From Acidimicrobiales bacterium (GTDB lineage Bacteria > Actinomycetota > Acidimicrobiia > Acidimicrobiales > RAAP-2), in contig JADMIJ010000004.1 in NCBI GenBank assembly GCA_015478655.1, forward strand, positions 39,218-103,217: 64,000 bases of DNA, given 5' to 3'. Below are positions 8,007 through 16,793 of this stretch, piece by piece. A program made the position numbers and the translations under genes. Numbering within the stretch: position 1 is the first letter of the stretch; each line of letters begins with the position of its first letter. The notes below the pieces were generated by a model. That model did no database searches. It saw only the letters and a list, made by a program, of their open reading frames with translations, and had not been told where the DNA came from.

Positions 8007-9368
8007 TCAGCCGTCGATCAGGCGCTGGAACTCCTCGTCGACAACGCCAGCCGCCTGCTTGTCGGCCAGCGAGTCCAACCACTGGTTGGCCGGCTCACTT
8101 TCCAGGGCTTCGACCATCTGCTTGGGAATGGCCCGCATCACGTACCCCGGCGGCATGACCGGGTCTTGTCGATCCCTGCGGGCCATGGCCTGCTCGATCA
8201 GGGGCGCCCACTTGGCCGCCTTGGCCCTGCTCGCCGCCTCGTCCCGCTCGATGAACTCGGGGAGCACCTGGGTCCCGAACAGCTCGAGCGACTCCATGAT
8301 GTGCTCGTGGCGGTTGTGTCCGGCCTGCATGACGAAGATGAGCTGATCGACGCCGGCATCCTCGTAGCGCTGCAGGAACTCGCGCAGCTGGGCCGGCGTC
8401 CCGATGGCGCCCCGGAGGCCGGTCTGGTCACCGGCGGCGGCTTTGGCTCCCAAGGTCTCGTGGCGGGCGGCGAGGGTCGCCTCCGGGGAGTACCCCATCT
8501 TTCCCCGACGTTCGATGAATTCATCCCACACGTTCGTCGTGGCGGGCACATGGTCCCCGAAGACATAGAAATGTGCGAGCGAGTAGCCGAAGAAGTTGCC
8601 CCCTTCGAGCCCACGGGCCAGGGCGTCCTCTTCGCGGTGGGCGCACATCATCGGCGTCACACACGCAACCTGGGGATTGACCGACAGCCCCACCGGCACG
8701 CACTGCTCGGCCAGCACCGTCTCGTACTCCTCGACCCACTGCTTGGCATCCTCGGGCTCCACGAAGGCGAAGCTCAGGGCGCCGATACCCTTCTGGGCGG
8801 CGAGCCTGATGGTGTCACGCCGGCTGCAGGCCACCCACAGCGGAGGGTGGGGCTTCTGCACCGGTTTGGGCACCACGTTGCGGGGCGGCATGCTCACGAA
8901 TCTTCCCTCGACCCCGCCGAACGGAGTCTCGGTCATGCAGCGGATGGCGACCTCGAGTCCCTCCAGCCACGCCTCCCGTTTGGTGACCCTGTCGATGCCG
9001 AACCCGGCCAGCTCAGCCTCCGAGGACGATTCTCCGGACCCGAACTCGACCCGGCCATTGGACACCAGGTCCAGCATGGCGATGCGCTCTGCGATCCGGG
9101 CCGGATGGTTGTAGCCGGGCGCCGTCTGGACGATGCCATGGCCGATGCGCATGCGCTGGGTGCGTTGGCTGACTGCGGCGAGGAACACCTCGGGGGCGCT
9201 CGAGTGGGAGTACTCCTCCAAAAAGTGGTGTTCGACCTCCCAGATGTATTGCACTCCCAGCTGGTCCGCTCGCTCGATCTGGTCGAGTGCGTCGGAGATC
9301 AGCTGCTGCTCGCTCGTCTCGCTCCAGGGCCGGGGCAGCTGGTGCTCGTAGAAGATCCCGAACTTCAT
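8007..9368 (-). CDS. LLM-class flavin-dependent oxidoreductase (luciferase-like)
   Basis: A 453-residue member of the bacterial luciferase-like superfamily. The N-terminal strand MKFGIFYEHQLP, YIWEVEHHFLEE (about 43-54), APEVFLAAVSQRT and GRVEFGSGES are canonical TIM-barrel elements for F420 or FMN binding. The protein is longer than the usual 330-390 residues, with a C-terminal extension of about 80 residues (charged, helical). ACGGAG six bases upstream supports the ATG at 9368. It lies 11 bp downstream of a ferritin-like gene, so the two are probably co-transcribed and act on a common substrate. The reaction (probably monooxygenation) is unspecified. Confidence 0.85.
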   Translation of the reverse strand: MKFGIFYEHQLPRPWSETSEQQLISDALDQIERADQLGVQYIWEVEHHFLEEYSHSSAPEVFLAAVSQRTQRMRIGHGIVQTAPGYNHPARIAERIAMLDLVSNGRVEFGSGESSSEAELAGFGIDRVTKREAWLEGLEVAIRCMTETPFGGVEGRFVSMPPRNVVPKPVQKPHPPLWVACSRRDTIRLAAQKGIGALSFAFVEPEDAKQWVEEYETVLAEQCVPVGLSVNPQVACVTPMMCAHREEDALARGLEGGNFFGYSLAHFYVFGDHVPATTNVWDEFIERRGKMGYSPEATLAARHETLGAKAAAGDQTGLRGAIGTPAQLREFLQRYEDAGVDQLIFVMQAGHNRHEHIMESLELFGTQVLPEFIERDEAASRAKAAKWAPLIEQAMARRDRQDPVMPPGYVMRAIPKQMVEALESEPANQWLDSLADKQAAGVVDEEFQRLIDG

Positions 9369-9379
9369 GTCCGCTCCGT

Positions 9380-10498
9380 TCAGCCCACTGGCAGCGTGTC
9401 GGGTGGATCCGCCACGGTTCCGTCATCCAGCCGCACGACCGAACCCAGGGACAGCATCTCGGCGACGATGTCATCGGCGTCGGACCGTCCGGCCACTGCG
9501 TCCTCGACCTCATGCATGATGAAGTTGATGTTCTCCCGGCGGCGCAGGAGTACCGAATCGGTCAGCGCCCGGTCCCAGAGCAGGGAGATCATGTCCGATC
9601 CGGCGTGCCTCTTCCCGCCAGTGCCGACCCATGTCCGGTCCCGCATCTCCGAAATGGCCGTCCGCAACCAGGCCACGTGAGGGGTCTCGTCCGTGCGGAT
9701 GTAGGACACGAGCTGGGCTGCCGATCCATCACCGGCCACGAGCTCGGTATCACCCAGTACGGCCTCGGCCCACTTGAACCCGTGGAAGGCGGAGATCTCG
9801 ATCAGCAGCAGCCCGATCATCCGACTGACGACCATCTCCAGGGAGAAGTCGATGTCGACGGGGAGTACCCTGTGGGCCTCGGCCTGCTGGCGGACGGCTT
9901 CGAGCTGTGCCGCGGACTTGGGTGTCGTGTCGATGCCCATGCGGGCCAGCATGCGGGATGTCTGGTCGTCGGTGACCGGGTGCTCGAAGGCGATGTCCCG
10001 GGCCACGAACCACATGCGATCGTGGCCGGCCAGGTCACCGAACCCCGCCTCGTCCCGGGCGTGGGCCTCGAAGAGCCCGTGGTCGATGTGGGCGATCGCG
10101 GTTCCGCTGATGTCTTCTTCGAAGCAACGACGGAAGTCGGGCACGCGCAGGAGCCGCAGCATGCCACCGAATCCTTCGACGGTGCCGATGCGGGTGAGCG
10201 CGCTGATGGTCGGTCCGGGCGCCCCTTGGCGAAGGAGGTATTTCGATTGCTCCACATTGGGGAAGTTCTCGGGCCAGGTCTCGAGTGGGACGTCGATGAT
10301 GGGTGTCGAGAACTGGGCTATCCGCTGTTGTTCCCAGGCGTCGATGGCCGGCCACCGGTTCTTCGTCCGCGGAGAGACGTACTCACCGCCTTCGTCGAAC
10401 CCGCCGTGGCAGGGCACCCCGTCCATCATCAATGGCTCCACGATGTCGTGGTCGGCAAGCAACTCGATCTCGCTGTACTCGGTCTGCAGCGTGGTCAT
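9380..10498 (-). CDS. Ferritin-like (putative di-metal) protein
   Basis: A 372-residue protein with a helical, ferritin-like look. IEISAFHGFKWAE and RTDETPHVAWL hold Glu and ExxH-type residues spaced as in the metal-binding helices of di-iron proteins. An earlier AIAHIDHGLFEAHARDE segment may supply the remaining ligands. I cannot name the family. The start MTTLQTEY at 10498 is used because GGGGAG precedes it; the upstream reading-frame extension overlaps the divergent gene's promoter. The 11-bp gap to the LLM oxidoreductase suggests an oxygenase pair. Function is inference. Confidence 0.6.
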   Translation of the reverse strand: MTTLQTEYSEIELLADHDIVEPLMMDGVPCHGGFDEGGEYVSPRTKNRWPAIDAWEQQRIAQFSTPIIDVPLETWPENFPNVEQSKYLLRQGAPGPTISALTRIGTVEGFGGMLRLLRVPDFRRCFEEDISGTAIAHIDHGLFEAHARDEAGFGDLAGHDRMWFVARDIAFEHPVTDDQTSRMLARMGIDTTPKSAAQLEAVRQQAEAHRVLPVDIDFSLEMVVSRMIGLLLIEISAFHGFKWAEAVLGDTELVAGDGSAAQLVSYIRTDETPHVAWLRTAISEMRDRTWVGTGGKRHAGSDMISLLWDRALTDSVLLRRRENINFIMHEVEDAVAGRSDADDIVAEMLSLGSVVRLDDGTVADPPDTLPVG

Positions 10499-10633
10499 CG
10501 ATGGGTCTCCCCGCGTGGTATCGGTACATCCCGCTCCCGACGAGTGTAGATGACCGGGTGGTCTTGGCCCAGGGCGATGACCCCTGGCGCCGGGTAAGGC
10601 GCACTCGATGCGGCCGGGCCTACTACCGTGGCC

Positions 10634-11458
10634 ATGATGCCGACCATCGTCGACAAGCCCATGGCGGTGAACCTCCTGCGCAACCAGTTCCTGGCCATCT
10701 CGGCGCTGTGCTCGACGCTGTCCGACGACCAATGGGACGTGCCCACCTGCCTGCCGGGGTGGACGGTGCGCGACGTCGTCAGCCACGTCATCGGGACCGA
10801 GTCGATGTTGCTGGGCGAACCGGTTCCGTCAGCCGACGTCTCGCACCTGGGGCACATGCAGAATCCCGTCGCCGAGGCCAACGAGGTCTGGGTCGAGTCC
10901 ATGCGGGCGCTCGGGGGTCGTCAGATGTTGGAGCGGTTCGATGACGTCACCAGCCGCCGGCTGGCCGCCCTGGAGGCCATGAGCCAGGCCGATTTCGATG
11001 CTCCCTCGTGGACCCCGGCCGGCCGCGACGAGACCTACGGCCGGTTCATGAGGATTCGGCACTACGACTGCTTCATGCACGAGCACGACATCCGTTTCGC
11101 GCTGGGCGCTTCGCCCCGGGCCGAGGTGGGCGACCTGCGTGTCGCACTGGACGAGGTCTCCACCGGCCTCGGCTACATCGTGGGCCGGAAGGCGGGGATG
11201 GCAGACGGGTCCCGGGTGCGCATCGATGTGACCGGGGCCCTGGCCACCACCCTGTTGGTCGAGGTCGACGGGCGCGCCGCCATCGTGGAGGCCTTCGATC
11301 AGCCGCCGACGGTCTCCATCGAATTGCCCGTCATGCTGTTCCTGAGGTTGACCGGCGGCCGCCATGACGGGAGCGGCGGCCCCGGGGGCGAGGTCATCAT
11401 CGCCGGTGATCGACCGTCGGGGCAGACGTTGGTGGACAACCTGGCCTTCACCATCTGA
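10634..11458 (+). CDS. Maleylpyruvate isomerase-family (mycothiol-dependent/DinB-like) protein
   Basis: About 274 residues. The N-terminal half is a four-helix DinB/MPI bundle: LLRNQFLAISALCSTLSDDQW, then PGWTVRDVVSHVIG (first metal His) and RIRHYDCFMHEHDIR (the HxxxH-type pair HEHD). The C-terminal half is a beta-rich SCP2-like domain ending DRPSGQTLVDNLAFTI. This arrangement is common in actinobacterial mycothiol-dependent enzymes, whose individual substrates are mostly unknown. It is divergent from the ferritin-like gene. The start is uncertain among GTG 10628, ATG 10634 and ATG 10637; none has a clear ribosome site. Confidence 0.8.
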   Translation: MMPTIVDKPMAVNLLRNQFLAISALCSTLSDDQWDVPTCLPGWTVRDVVSHVIGTESMLLGEPVPSADVSHLGHMQNPVAEANEVWVESMRALGGRQMLERFDDVTSRRLAALEAMSQADFDAPSWTPAGRDETYGRFMRIRHYDCFMHEHDIRFALGASPRAEVGDLRVALDEVSTGLGYIVGRKAGMADGSRVRIDVTGALATTLLVEVDGRAAIVEAFDQPPTVSIELPVMLFLRLTGGRHDGSGGPGGEVIIAGDRPSGQTLVDNLAFTI

Positions 11459-11497
11459 CCGAGTCCAGCTGACCGGATCACCAGATGGGAACCGTGC

Positions 11498-11983
11498 TCA
11501 CACGCTCCGATTTCCCTCGCCTGCCAGTGCGGACAGGTCGGCGCCGTCCAGTCGGTAGCCGGTCCACGCGTCCTTGGGAACGGCCCCGAGCGAGCGATAG
11601 AAGCGGATGGCGCTCTCGTTCCAGTTGAGCACGGACCACTCGACGCGCTCGTAGCCTGAGCGTCGGGCGATCGAGGCCAGCTCGGTCAGCAACGCCCGGC
11701 CGATTCCCCGGGAGCGTGCCTCGGGACGGACATAGAGGTCCTCGAGGTAGATGCCATGGCGACCGGTCCAGGTGGAGTAGTTGAGGAACCAGACGGCGAT
11801 GCCGACGATCCGGTCCTCCTCCTCGGCCACGTGGGCGAAGACGGCGGAGGAGGGGCCGAACAGGGCCGCCTGCAGCTGCCCCGGATCGACCTTCACCGAG
11901 CCCGGCGACCGTTCGTACTCGGCGAGGTCGTGAATCAGCTGCACGAGCGCGGCCACGTCGCCTTCAACAGCACTACGGATCAT
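11498..11983 (-). CDS. GNAT-family N-acetyltransferase (diamine acetyltransferase-like)
   Basis: A 161-residue GNAT enzyme. The acetyl-CoA pyrophosphate loop is RPEARSRGIGRALL (motif A, Q/RxxGxG/A). IYLEDLYV gives motif A's strand, and LNWNESAIRFYRSLGA gives motif B with the usual Tyr. The stretch IHDLAEYERSPGSV near the N-terminus is characteristic of the spermidine/spermine N1-acetyltransferase-like subgroup, so a polyamine or other small amine is a reasonable but unproven substrate. It lies 28 bp downstream of the NADPH:quinone reductase-like gene on the same strand. Confidence 0.88.
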   Translation of the reverse strand: MIRSAVEGDVAALVQLIHDLAEYERSPGSVKVDPGQLQAALFGPSSAVFAHVAEEEDRIVGIAVWFLNYSTWTGRHGIYLEDLYVRPEARSRGIGRALLTELASIARRSGYERVEWSVLNWNESAIRFYRSLGAVPKDAWTGYRLDGADLSALAGEGNRSV

Positions 11984-12011
11984 GGGGCGCAGGCTACCGA
12001 GTGCCCGACGG

Positions 12012-12980
12012 TCAAGGGATCAGGAGTACCCGCCCGAACGCCTGTCGGCTCTCGATGTAGGCGTGGGCCTCACCGGCCTGGTCCAACCCGAACCGCCGGT
12101 CGATGACCACTCGCAATTCGCCGGCAGCGATGTCGTCCAGGTGTTTGGCGATCATGGTGTGTGCCCGGGTGCCGAGGAACAGCTCGGCACCGAGGAAATA
12201 GCCCACCAGCGTCTGGTTGTTCATCCGCATGGTCGAGATGTCGAACTTGGCTGGGAGCTCTCGTCCGGCGTCGCCGAAGGTCATGCACCTGCCCCGGTAG
12301 GCCAGGCAGTGCAGGCTCTTCTGCAGCGTGGATCCCCCGATCGAGTCCACGATGACGTCGGCCCCTCGACCGTCGGTGAGACGACGGACCTCCTCGACGA
12401 AGTCCTCCGTCGTGTAGTCGATTCCGTGGTCGAGCCCGTACTCGCCCAGGCGGTCGAGTCTGGACCTGCTGGAGGCGGTGGCGAGCACCTGGGCGCCGGC
12501 CCGCTTGGCCAGCTGGATTGCAGCGATGCCGACCCCACTGGCGCCGGCGTGGATGAGTGCGGTCTCCCCGGCCTCTAGACGGCCGAACTCGAACAGGCAG
12601 TCGTCGGCGGTGCCAAAGGGGACAGGCACGCAGGCTGCCTCCTCCGTGGTCAATCCCGCGGGGATGGCCCAGCCGAAGGCCTCGCCCACCGCCCGCAACT
12701 CTGCGTGCGAGCCGTCCAATCCCACCGTCACCACACGATCCCCCACCACGAAGCGGCTGACCCCCTCGCCCGCCGACACCACGGTGCCGGCGCACTGGTA
12801 GCCCACGATGTGCGGAGATCGGGACATGTCCCCGCCGAGGCGGTTCAAGGTATCGCCACCCTCGATGCTGATCGCCTCGACCTGCACCAGCACTTCACCG
12901 GGGCCGGCGAGCGGGTCAGGCACGTCTTCGTAGCGGAACACCTCGGGACCGCCGGTCTCGTAGTACACCGCTGCCTTCAT
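12012..12980 (-). CDS. Quinone oxidoreductase-like MDR protein (zinc-free)
   Basis: A 322-residue NADPH:quinone-reductase-type medium-chain dehydrogenase. The start at 12980 (MKAAVYYETGG) is preferred over an ATG five codons earlier because GGAG is well placed before it. The cofactor motif is HAGASGVGIAAIQLAKRAGA, and GGSTLQKSLHCLAYRG follows as usual. No catalytic Cys/His zinc ligands are present at the N-terminal positions. Likely reaction: NADPH-dependent reduction of quinones or enones. The GNAT gene follows in the same direction. Confidence 0.87.
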   Translation of the reverse strand: MKAAVYYETGGPEVFRYEDVPDPLAGPGEVLVQVEAISIEGGDTLNRLGGDMSRSPHIVGYQCAGTVVSAGEGVSRFVVGDRVVTVGLDGSHAELRAVGEAFGWAIPAGLTTEEAACVPVPFGTADDCLFEFGRLEAGETALIHAGASGVGIAAIQLAKRAGAQVLATASSRSRLDRLGEYGLDHGIDYTTEDFVEEVRRLTDGRGADVIVDSIGGSTLQKSLHCLAYRGRCMTFGDAGRELPAKFDISTMRMNNQTLVGYFLGAELFLGTRAHTMIAKHLDDIAAGELRVVIDRRFGLDQAGEAHAYIESRQAFGRVLLIP

Positions 12981-13323
12981 CGCCTGTATCTCCATTCTCG
13001 TCGGGGAGGCCCACCCTAGGCAGTCCGCCCCCTGACCGGAACGAAGTGGCGGGGGACCGACTCGGCCACGGTTGCCGGGCCAGGCCGGCGACCGGTTGCC
13101 GGACTACCCCGACCACGGGCCATCCATTGATGATCAACCTGACCCGAACATTTAATGTCTACTCGACCGTTATATTAAGACCCTTACTATGTAGTAGAGG
13201 TCGAGCAGTGAAGGAAATGAAATCGTCCCGTCGGGGCCATTGTCGTCCGCTGGGTCCACGCTGGAGGCCTGACCAGGGGAGTGGCCGCAACGGCTGTAGT
13301 CAAGTCGGACCGCTTGGGGGCCG
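12981..13323. other. Divergent intergenic region with an AT-rich segment
   Basis: A 343-bp region with no supported gene, between the minus-strand quinone reductase gene and the plus-strand GGDEF-EAL gene. About 13125-13200 is markedly AT-richer than its surroundings (TTTAATG, TTATATTAAG, TTACTATGTAG) and is the likely promoter region. See the separate promoter entry. No open frame, tRNA or repeat was found here. Confidence 0.6.
13127..13156 (+). promoter_or_regulatory. Candidate promoter for the GGDEF-EAL gene
   Basis: TTGATG (13127-13132) is 18 bp from TTTAAT (13151-13156), which matches TATAAT in 5 of 6 positions. It lies in the only AT-rich stretch of the leader. This would leave a 5' leader of about 160 nt before the ATG at 13324. 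Predicted from sequence only. Confidence 0.35.
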
Positions 13324-15192
13324 ATGGACATGAACATGGATCCGGAACTGGACGTGGCGGCGGACGTTGCCAACGATGGTCGGCGAGGAACGCCACCCAA
13401 TGCCGGCTGGTCAGACAGTCCCGGTACGCCACGATTGAGCGCGGAGAGGATCGCCCTCGGACTGGCACTGGAGGCCCGGGCCGGAGAGATCGGGCGGATG
13501 GTCGACCAGCAGTTCGCCGAGGACCTGCGGGGCAACGCCTTCGGCACCGCCCGCCTCGGTGCGGAGCTGATCGGACGATGGCTGGCCACCGACGAGGCTG
13601 CCTCGGACGATGATCTCGCCCTTATGGCCTCCCAGGGCGAGCAGGCCATTGTGGAGAACGCCGTGCTGGCCAGCGTGGCCAAGGCCTACTTCTCCTGGCG
13701 GGACATCACCATTGCAGTGCTGACCGAGGAGGCCCGCCGCCTGCAGGTCAGTGACGACCTCCTCACGCTGGCCTCCAATGTGGTGCGGCTCAGCTCCGAC
13801 GGCAGCCTGGTTCGCATCATCCGCGAATTCGACGAAGCCCGCCGGGCGCTTCAAGCTCGCCTCGACGCCGAGCAGGTTGCTCTGGCCGATCGGGCGCTGC
13901 ACGACCAGCTGACGGGACTGCCCAACCGCACGCTGCTCACCGACCGGCTTCGCCAGGCGGCCCGTTCGCTGAGCCGCCGGGATAACGGCGCCGTGCTCCT
14001 CTACCTCGACCTCGACAACTTCAAAGCCATCAACGACCGCTTCGGGCACCCGGCCGGAGACATGCTGTTGGTAGAGGTGGCCGCTCGACTGCAGGAGCGG
14101 GTCCGGCCAGGCGACACCGTGGCCCGTCTGGGCGGCGACGAATTCGTGGTGTTGGCCGACGACCTCGGAGACCCAGTCGGCGCCGCGCAGTCTCTGGCCG
14201 AGCGCATCCACTCGGCGATGCGGGCGCCGATCGTGGTCGGGGACCGCGACCTGCACACGTCAGTGAGCATTGGCATCGCCCCCGTGGTGCCGGGGGCAGA
14301 TCCGGAGATCTCCCTGGCCCAAGCGGACGCGGCCATGTACCAGGCCAAACGGGGTGGCCCCGCCCGCTACGAGTGCTACGACCCGGTGATGGGCGAGGAC
14401 AAGCGGCGCAGCAGCCTGTTGGCCCACGAACTCCGGGTGGCCCACGAGCGGCACCAGCTCTCGATCCACTATCAGCCTCTGTTCAAACTGAGCGGAGGCT
14501 TGGTGGGCATGGAGGCGCTGCTCCGTTGGCAACACCCTGAGCTCGGCCACGTCGCCCCCGACGAGTTCGTGCCCCTGCTCGAGCGGAGCCGGGAGATCGT
14601 CCCGGTCGGTCGATGGGTGCTCCGCGAGGCGGCCATTCAGTGTCGCCGGTGGCAGGAGGAAGGGAGACCCCAGCTCACGCTGTCGGTAAACGTTTCGGTC
14701 CGCCAACTACAAGACCCGGACTTCGTACACGACGTGCGGCACGCCCTGGAGGCCTCGCGTCTGGCGCCGGATTCGCTGGTCCTCGAAGTCACGGAGTCAG
14801 CCCTGGTCGTGGACGTGTCGGCCATCGGGACGATGATGCGGAAGGTGAGGGATCTCGGGGTGCACCTGGCCCTCGACGACTTCGGTACTGGCTACTCGTC
14901 CATCTTGTATCTGAGGGGTCTGCCCATCGACCGACTGAAGGTCGATCGCAGCTTCGTGTCGGGACTCGGCTCGTCGGGACAGGATCCCACCGTCATCTCC
15001 ACGGTGGTGGACCTGGCCCACAAGCTGGGGTTGTGCGTCGTGGCCGAAGGGGTCGAGACGGAAGCAGAGCTGCATGCGGTGGAGGCGATGGGTTGCGACG
15101 AGGCCCAGGGGTTCCTGCTGGGCCGGCCCGGACCGGCTGAAGACTTCTCGTCCGAGGACGAGCATGGAGGGGTGCCCGTACGTCGCGGGTGA
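13324..15192 (+). CDS. Bifunctional-looking diguanylate cyclase/phosphodiesterase (GGDEF-EAL)
   Basis: 622 residues in three parts. An N-terminal helical sensor-like region of about 190 residues (family not recognised, no membrane segment) is followed by GGDEF (about 195-355) and EAL (about 370-610). The cyclase site RLGGDEFVVLA is intact, with an RPGD inhibitory (RxxD) site five residues ahead. The EAL domain retains MEALLRW, NVSVRQL, EVTESA, DDFGTGYSS, LKVDRSFV, AEGVETE and QGFLLG, so both active sites look competent. It makes and breaks cyclic di-GMP; the net output depends on the N-terminal input. It stands alone behind a long AT-rich leader. Confidence 0.92.
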   Translation: MDMNMDPELDVAADVANDGRRGTPPNAGWSDSPGTPRLSAERIALGLALEARAGEIGRMVDQQFAEDLRGNAFGTARLGAELIGRWLATDEAASDDDLALMASQGEQAIVENAVLASVAKAYFSWRDITIAVLTEEARRLQVSDDLLTLASNVVRLSSDGSLVRIIREFDEARRALQARLDAEQVALADRALHDQLTGLPNRTLLTDRLRQAARSLSRRDNGAVLLYLDLDNFKAINDRFGHPAGDMLLVEVAARLQERVRPGDTVARLGGDEFVVLADDLGDPVGAAQSLAERIHSAMRAPIVVGDRDLHTSVSIGIAPVVPGADPEISLAQADAAMYQAKRGGPARYECYDPVMGEDKRRSSLLAHELRVAHERHQLSIHYQPLFKLSGGLVGMEALLRWQHPELGHVAPDEFVPLLERSREIVPVGRWVLREAAIQCRRWQEEGRPQLTLSVNVSVRQLQDPDFVHDVRHALEASRLAPDSLVLEVTESALVVDVSAIGTMMRKVRDLGVHLALDDFGTGYSSILYLRGLPIDRLKVDRSFVSGLGSSGQDPTVISTVVDLAHKLGLCVVAEGVETEAELHAVEAMGCDEAQGFLLGRPGPAEDFSSEDEHGGVPVRRG

Positions 15193-15197
15193 TCCCG

Positions 15198-16766
15198 TCA
15201 AGGTCGGTTGAGCCGGGCAAAAAGTCCCTTCTGGGCCGAGTAGAACGCGGGAAACTCGGCAAACAGCCGGTTGTAGCGTCGGACGTGCTCCTGGTCGGGG
15301 AGATGGGTACCCTCGAGGGGCACCAAGGAGCGAATCTCTTCCGGGCGGACCTGTCCGAGCGCCATCCCCGCCAGCAGGGCACTGCCCCGGAGGTTGGCGT
15401 GTTGGGGGTCGGAGACCTGTTCGATGGGTCGGTCGAGGACGTCGGCGTAGATGGAGCACCACAGGGACGAGATGGCTCCACCGCCGATGGCTCGGATCGG
15501 GCCGAGTCGCCGACCGATGAACCGTTCGACCCCCTCGGCCAGCCATCTGGCGTTGAAGGCCACGCCCTCCAGCACGGACCGCACCATCTCGGGTCGGGTG
15601 GTCTGCAGCGAGAGGTTGTGGAACCCGGCCCTGGCCGAACGATCGTCCACCGGCGATCGCTCACCGGCCAGCCACGGCGTGAAGAGGACCCCGCCGCTTC
15701 CGGGCGGCGCCTGGGCGGCCAGTGCTGTCATCCGGTCGTAGGAGGGCGGCTCCCCTCCATCCGACAGGCAATTCCGGAGCCATTCGAGGGCGGCACCACC
15801 CGACTCCTGATTGTTGGCAACCAGATTGAGGCCGGGGGTGATGCCCGGGACCGTGGTGATCTGGCGAATGGGGTCGGTCTTCTTTCCGGGGTACGGACAG
15901 CTCAGCCAGCTCGTGGTGGAGACGGCCAGGTGGGCCTCGTAGGGGAGGACGGCGCCGGCGCCGGCGGCGGCGGAGTGGAGGTCCGGGGTGCCGGCCACGA
16001 CCGCCACCCCGGGGACGAGCCCCAACTCGGCCGCCACGTCGGGAAGGACCGTGCCCACCACGCTGCCCGTGGCCACGAGCGGCGGCAGCTTCCGGAGAGG
16101 TACGCCGGAGGCCCCGATCAACAGGGGGTCGTACTCGAGGCGCTCGGGCCGCCGGTTGTCGGTCAGCCAGGCCCCGGCCATCGATGCCGGCGAGGCCGCG
16201 GCCACACCGGTGAATCGCATGGCTAGGTAGTCCACCGGCTCGAGGTACCACCGGGCCAGCCGGGCGACCTGGCCGAGCTCGTGCTCGAGGTAGAGCATGT
16301 GGCCGATGGGATCGGCCCCGGACGTCGAGGGTGCCCCGCCGCTGTGCCGGATCCAGCGGGCCAGTGCCAGCGGGGAGTACCCCCCGAGCGGCCCTCCGAC
16401 AGCCCGGCGGGTCAGCTGTCCCCCACGGGTGTCGAGCCACAGGAGGCAGTCGCCCACCGGGTGCCCGGCGGCGTCGACCGGCACGGTGCTCGCCCACTGG
16501 CCCGTGCACGAGACGGCCACGATCTGCTCGGCCGAAACCACGCCGGAGCCCAGTGCCCGCTGGGCGCCGGCGCAGACCAGCTCCCACCACTGCTCCGCGT
16601 CCTGGGTGGCCCCGCCTTCGCTCGAGCGGTGGGTGCGGACCGGCAGGTGCTCCTTATGGGCGATGACGCCGGTCAGGGAGACGAGTCCGACTTTGGGACC
16701 GCCGGTGCCGAGGTCGACGGCCAGGACGAATCGGTCGCCCGGCCCCGGGCGGGTCCGCTCGCTCAC
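15198..16766 (-). CDS. FGGY-family carbohydrate kinase
   Basis: 522 residues, the usual length of xylulose/gluconate-type kinases. The N-terminal phosphate loop is AVDLGTGGPKVGLVS. VAVSCTGQWASTVPVD and LWLDTRGGQ are the sugar-binding strand segments. VVAGTPDLHSAAAGAGAV carries the catalytic-region Asp, and AIGGGAISSLWCSIYADVLDRPI is the second FGGY signature area. The sugar is not predictable. It is the third gene of an operon with an S1P-lyase-like enzyme (27-bp gap) and a Gfo/Idh dehydrogenase, suggesting a pathway that oxidises, phosphorylates and cleaves a polyol- or amino-polyol-like substrate (inference). The start is a GTG at 16766. Confidence 0.85.
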   Translation of the reverse strand: MSERTRPGPGDRFVLAVDLGTGGPKVGLVSLTGVIAHKEHLPVRTHRSSEGGATQDAEQWWELVCAGAQRALGSGVVSAEQIVAVSCTGQWASTVPVDAAGHPVGDCLLWLDTRGGQLTRRAVGGPLGGYSPLALARWIRHSGGAPSTSGADPIGHMLYLEHELGQVARLARWYLEPVDYLAMRFTGVAAASPASMAGAWLTDNRRPERLEYDPLLIGASGVPLRKLPPLVATGSVVGTVLPDVAAELGLVPGVAVVAGTPDLHSAAAGAGAVLPYEAHLAVSTTSWLSCPYPGKKTDPIRQITTVPGITPGLNLVANNQESGGAALEWLRNCLSDGGEPPSYDRMTALAAQAPPGSGGVLFTPWLAGERSPVDDRSARAGFHNLSLQTTRPEMVRSVLEGVAFNARWLAEGVERFIGRRLGPIRAIGGGAISSLWCSIYADVLDRPIEQVSDPQHANLRGSALLAGMALGQVRPEEIRSLVPLEGTHLPDQEHVRRYNRLFAEFPAFYSAQKGLFARLNRP

Positions 16767-16793
16767 CCGCCGAGGACGTCTGCGTCGGCTCCC

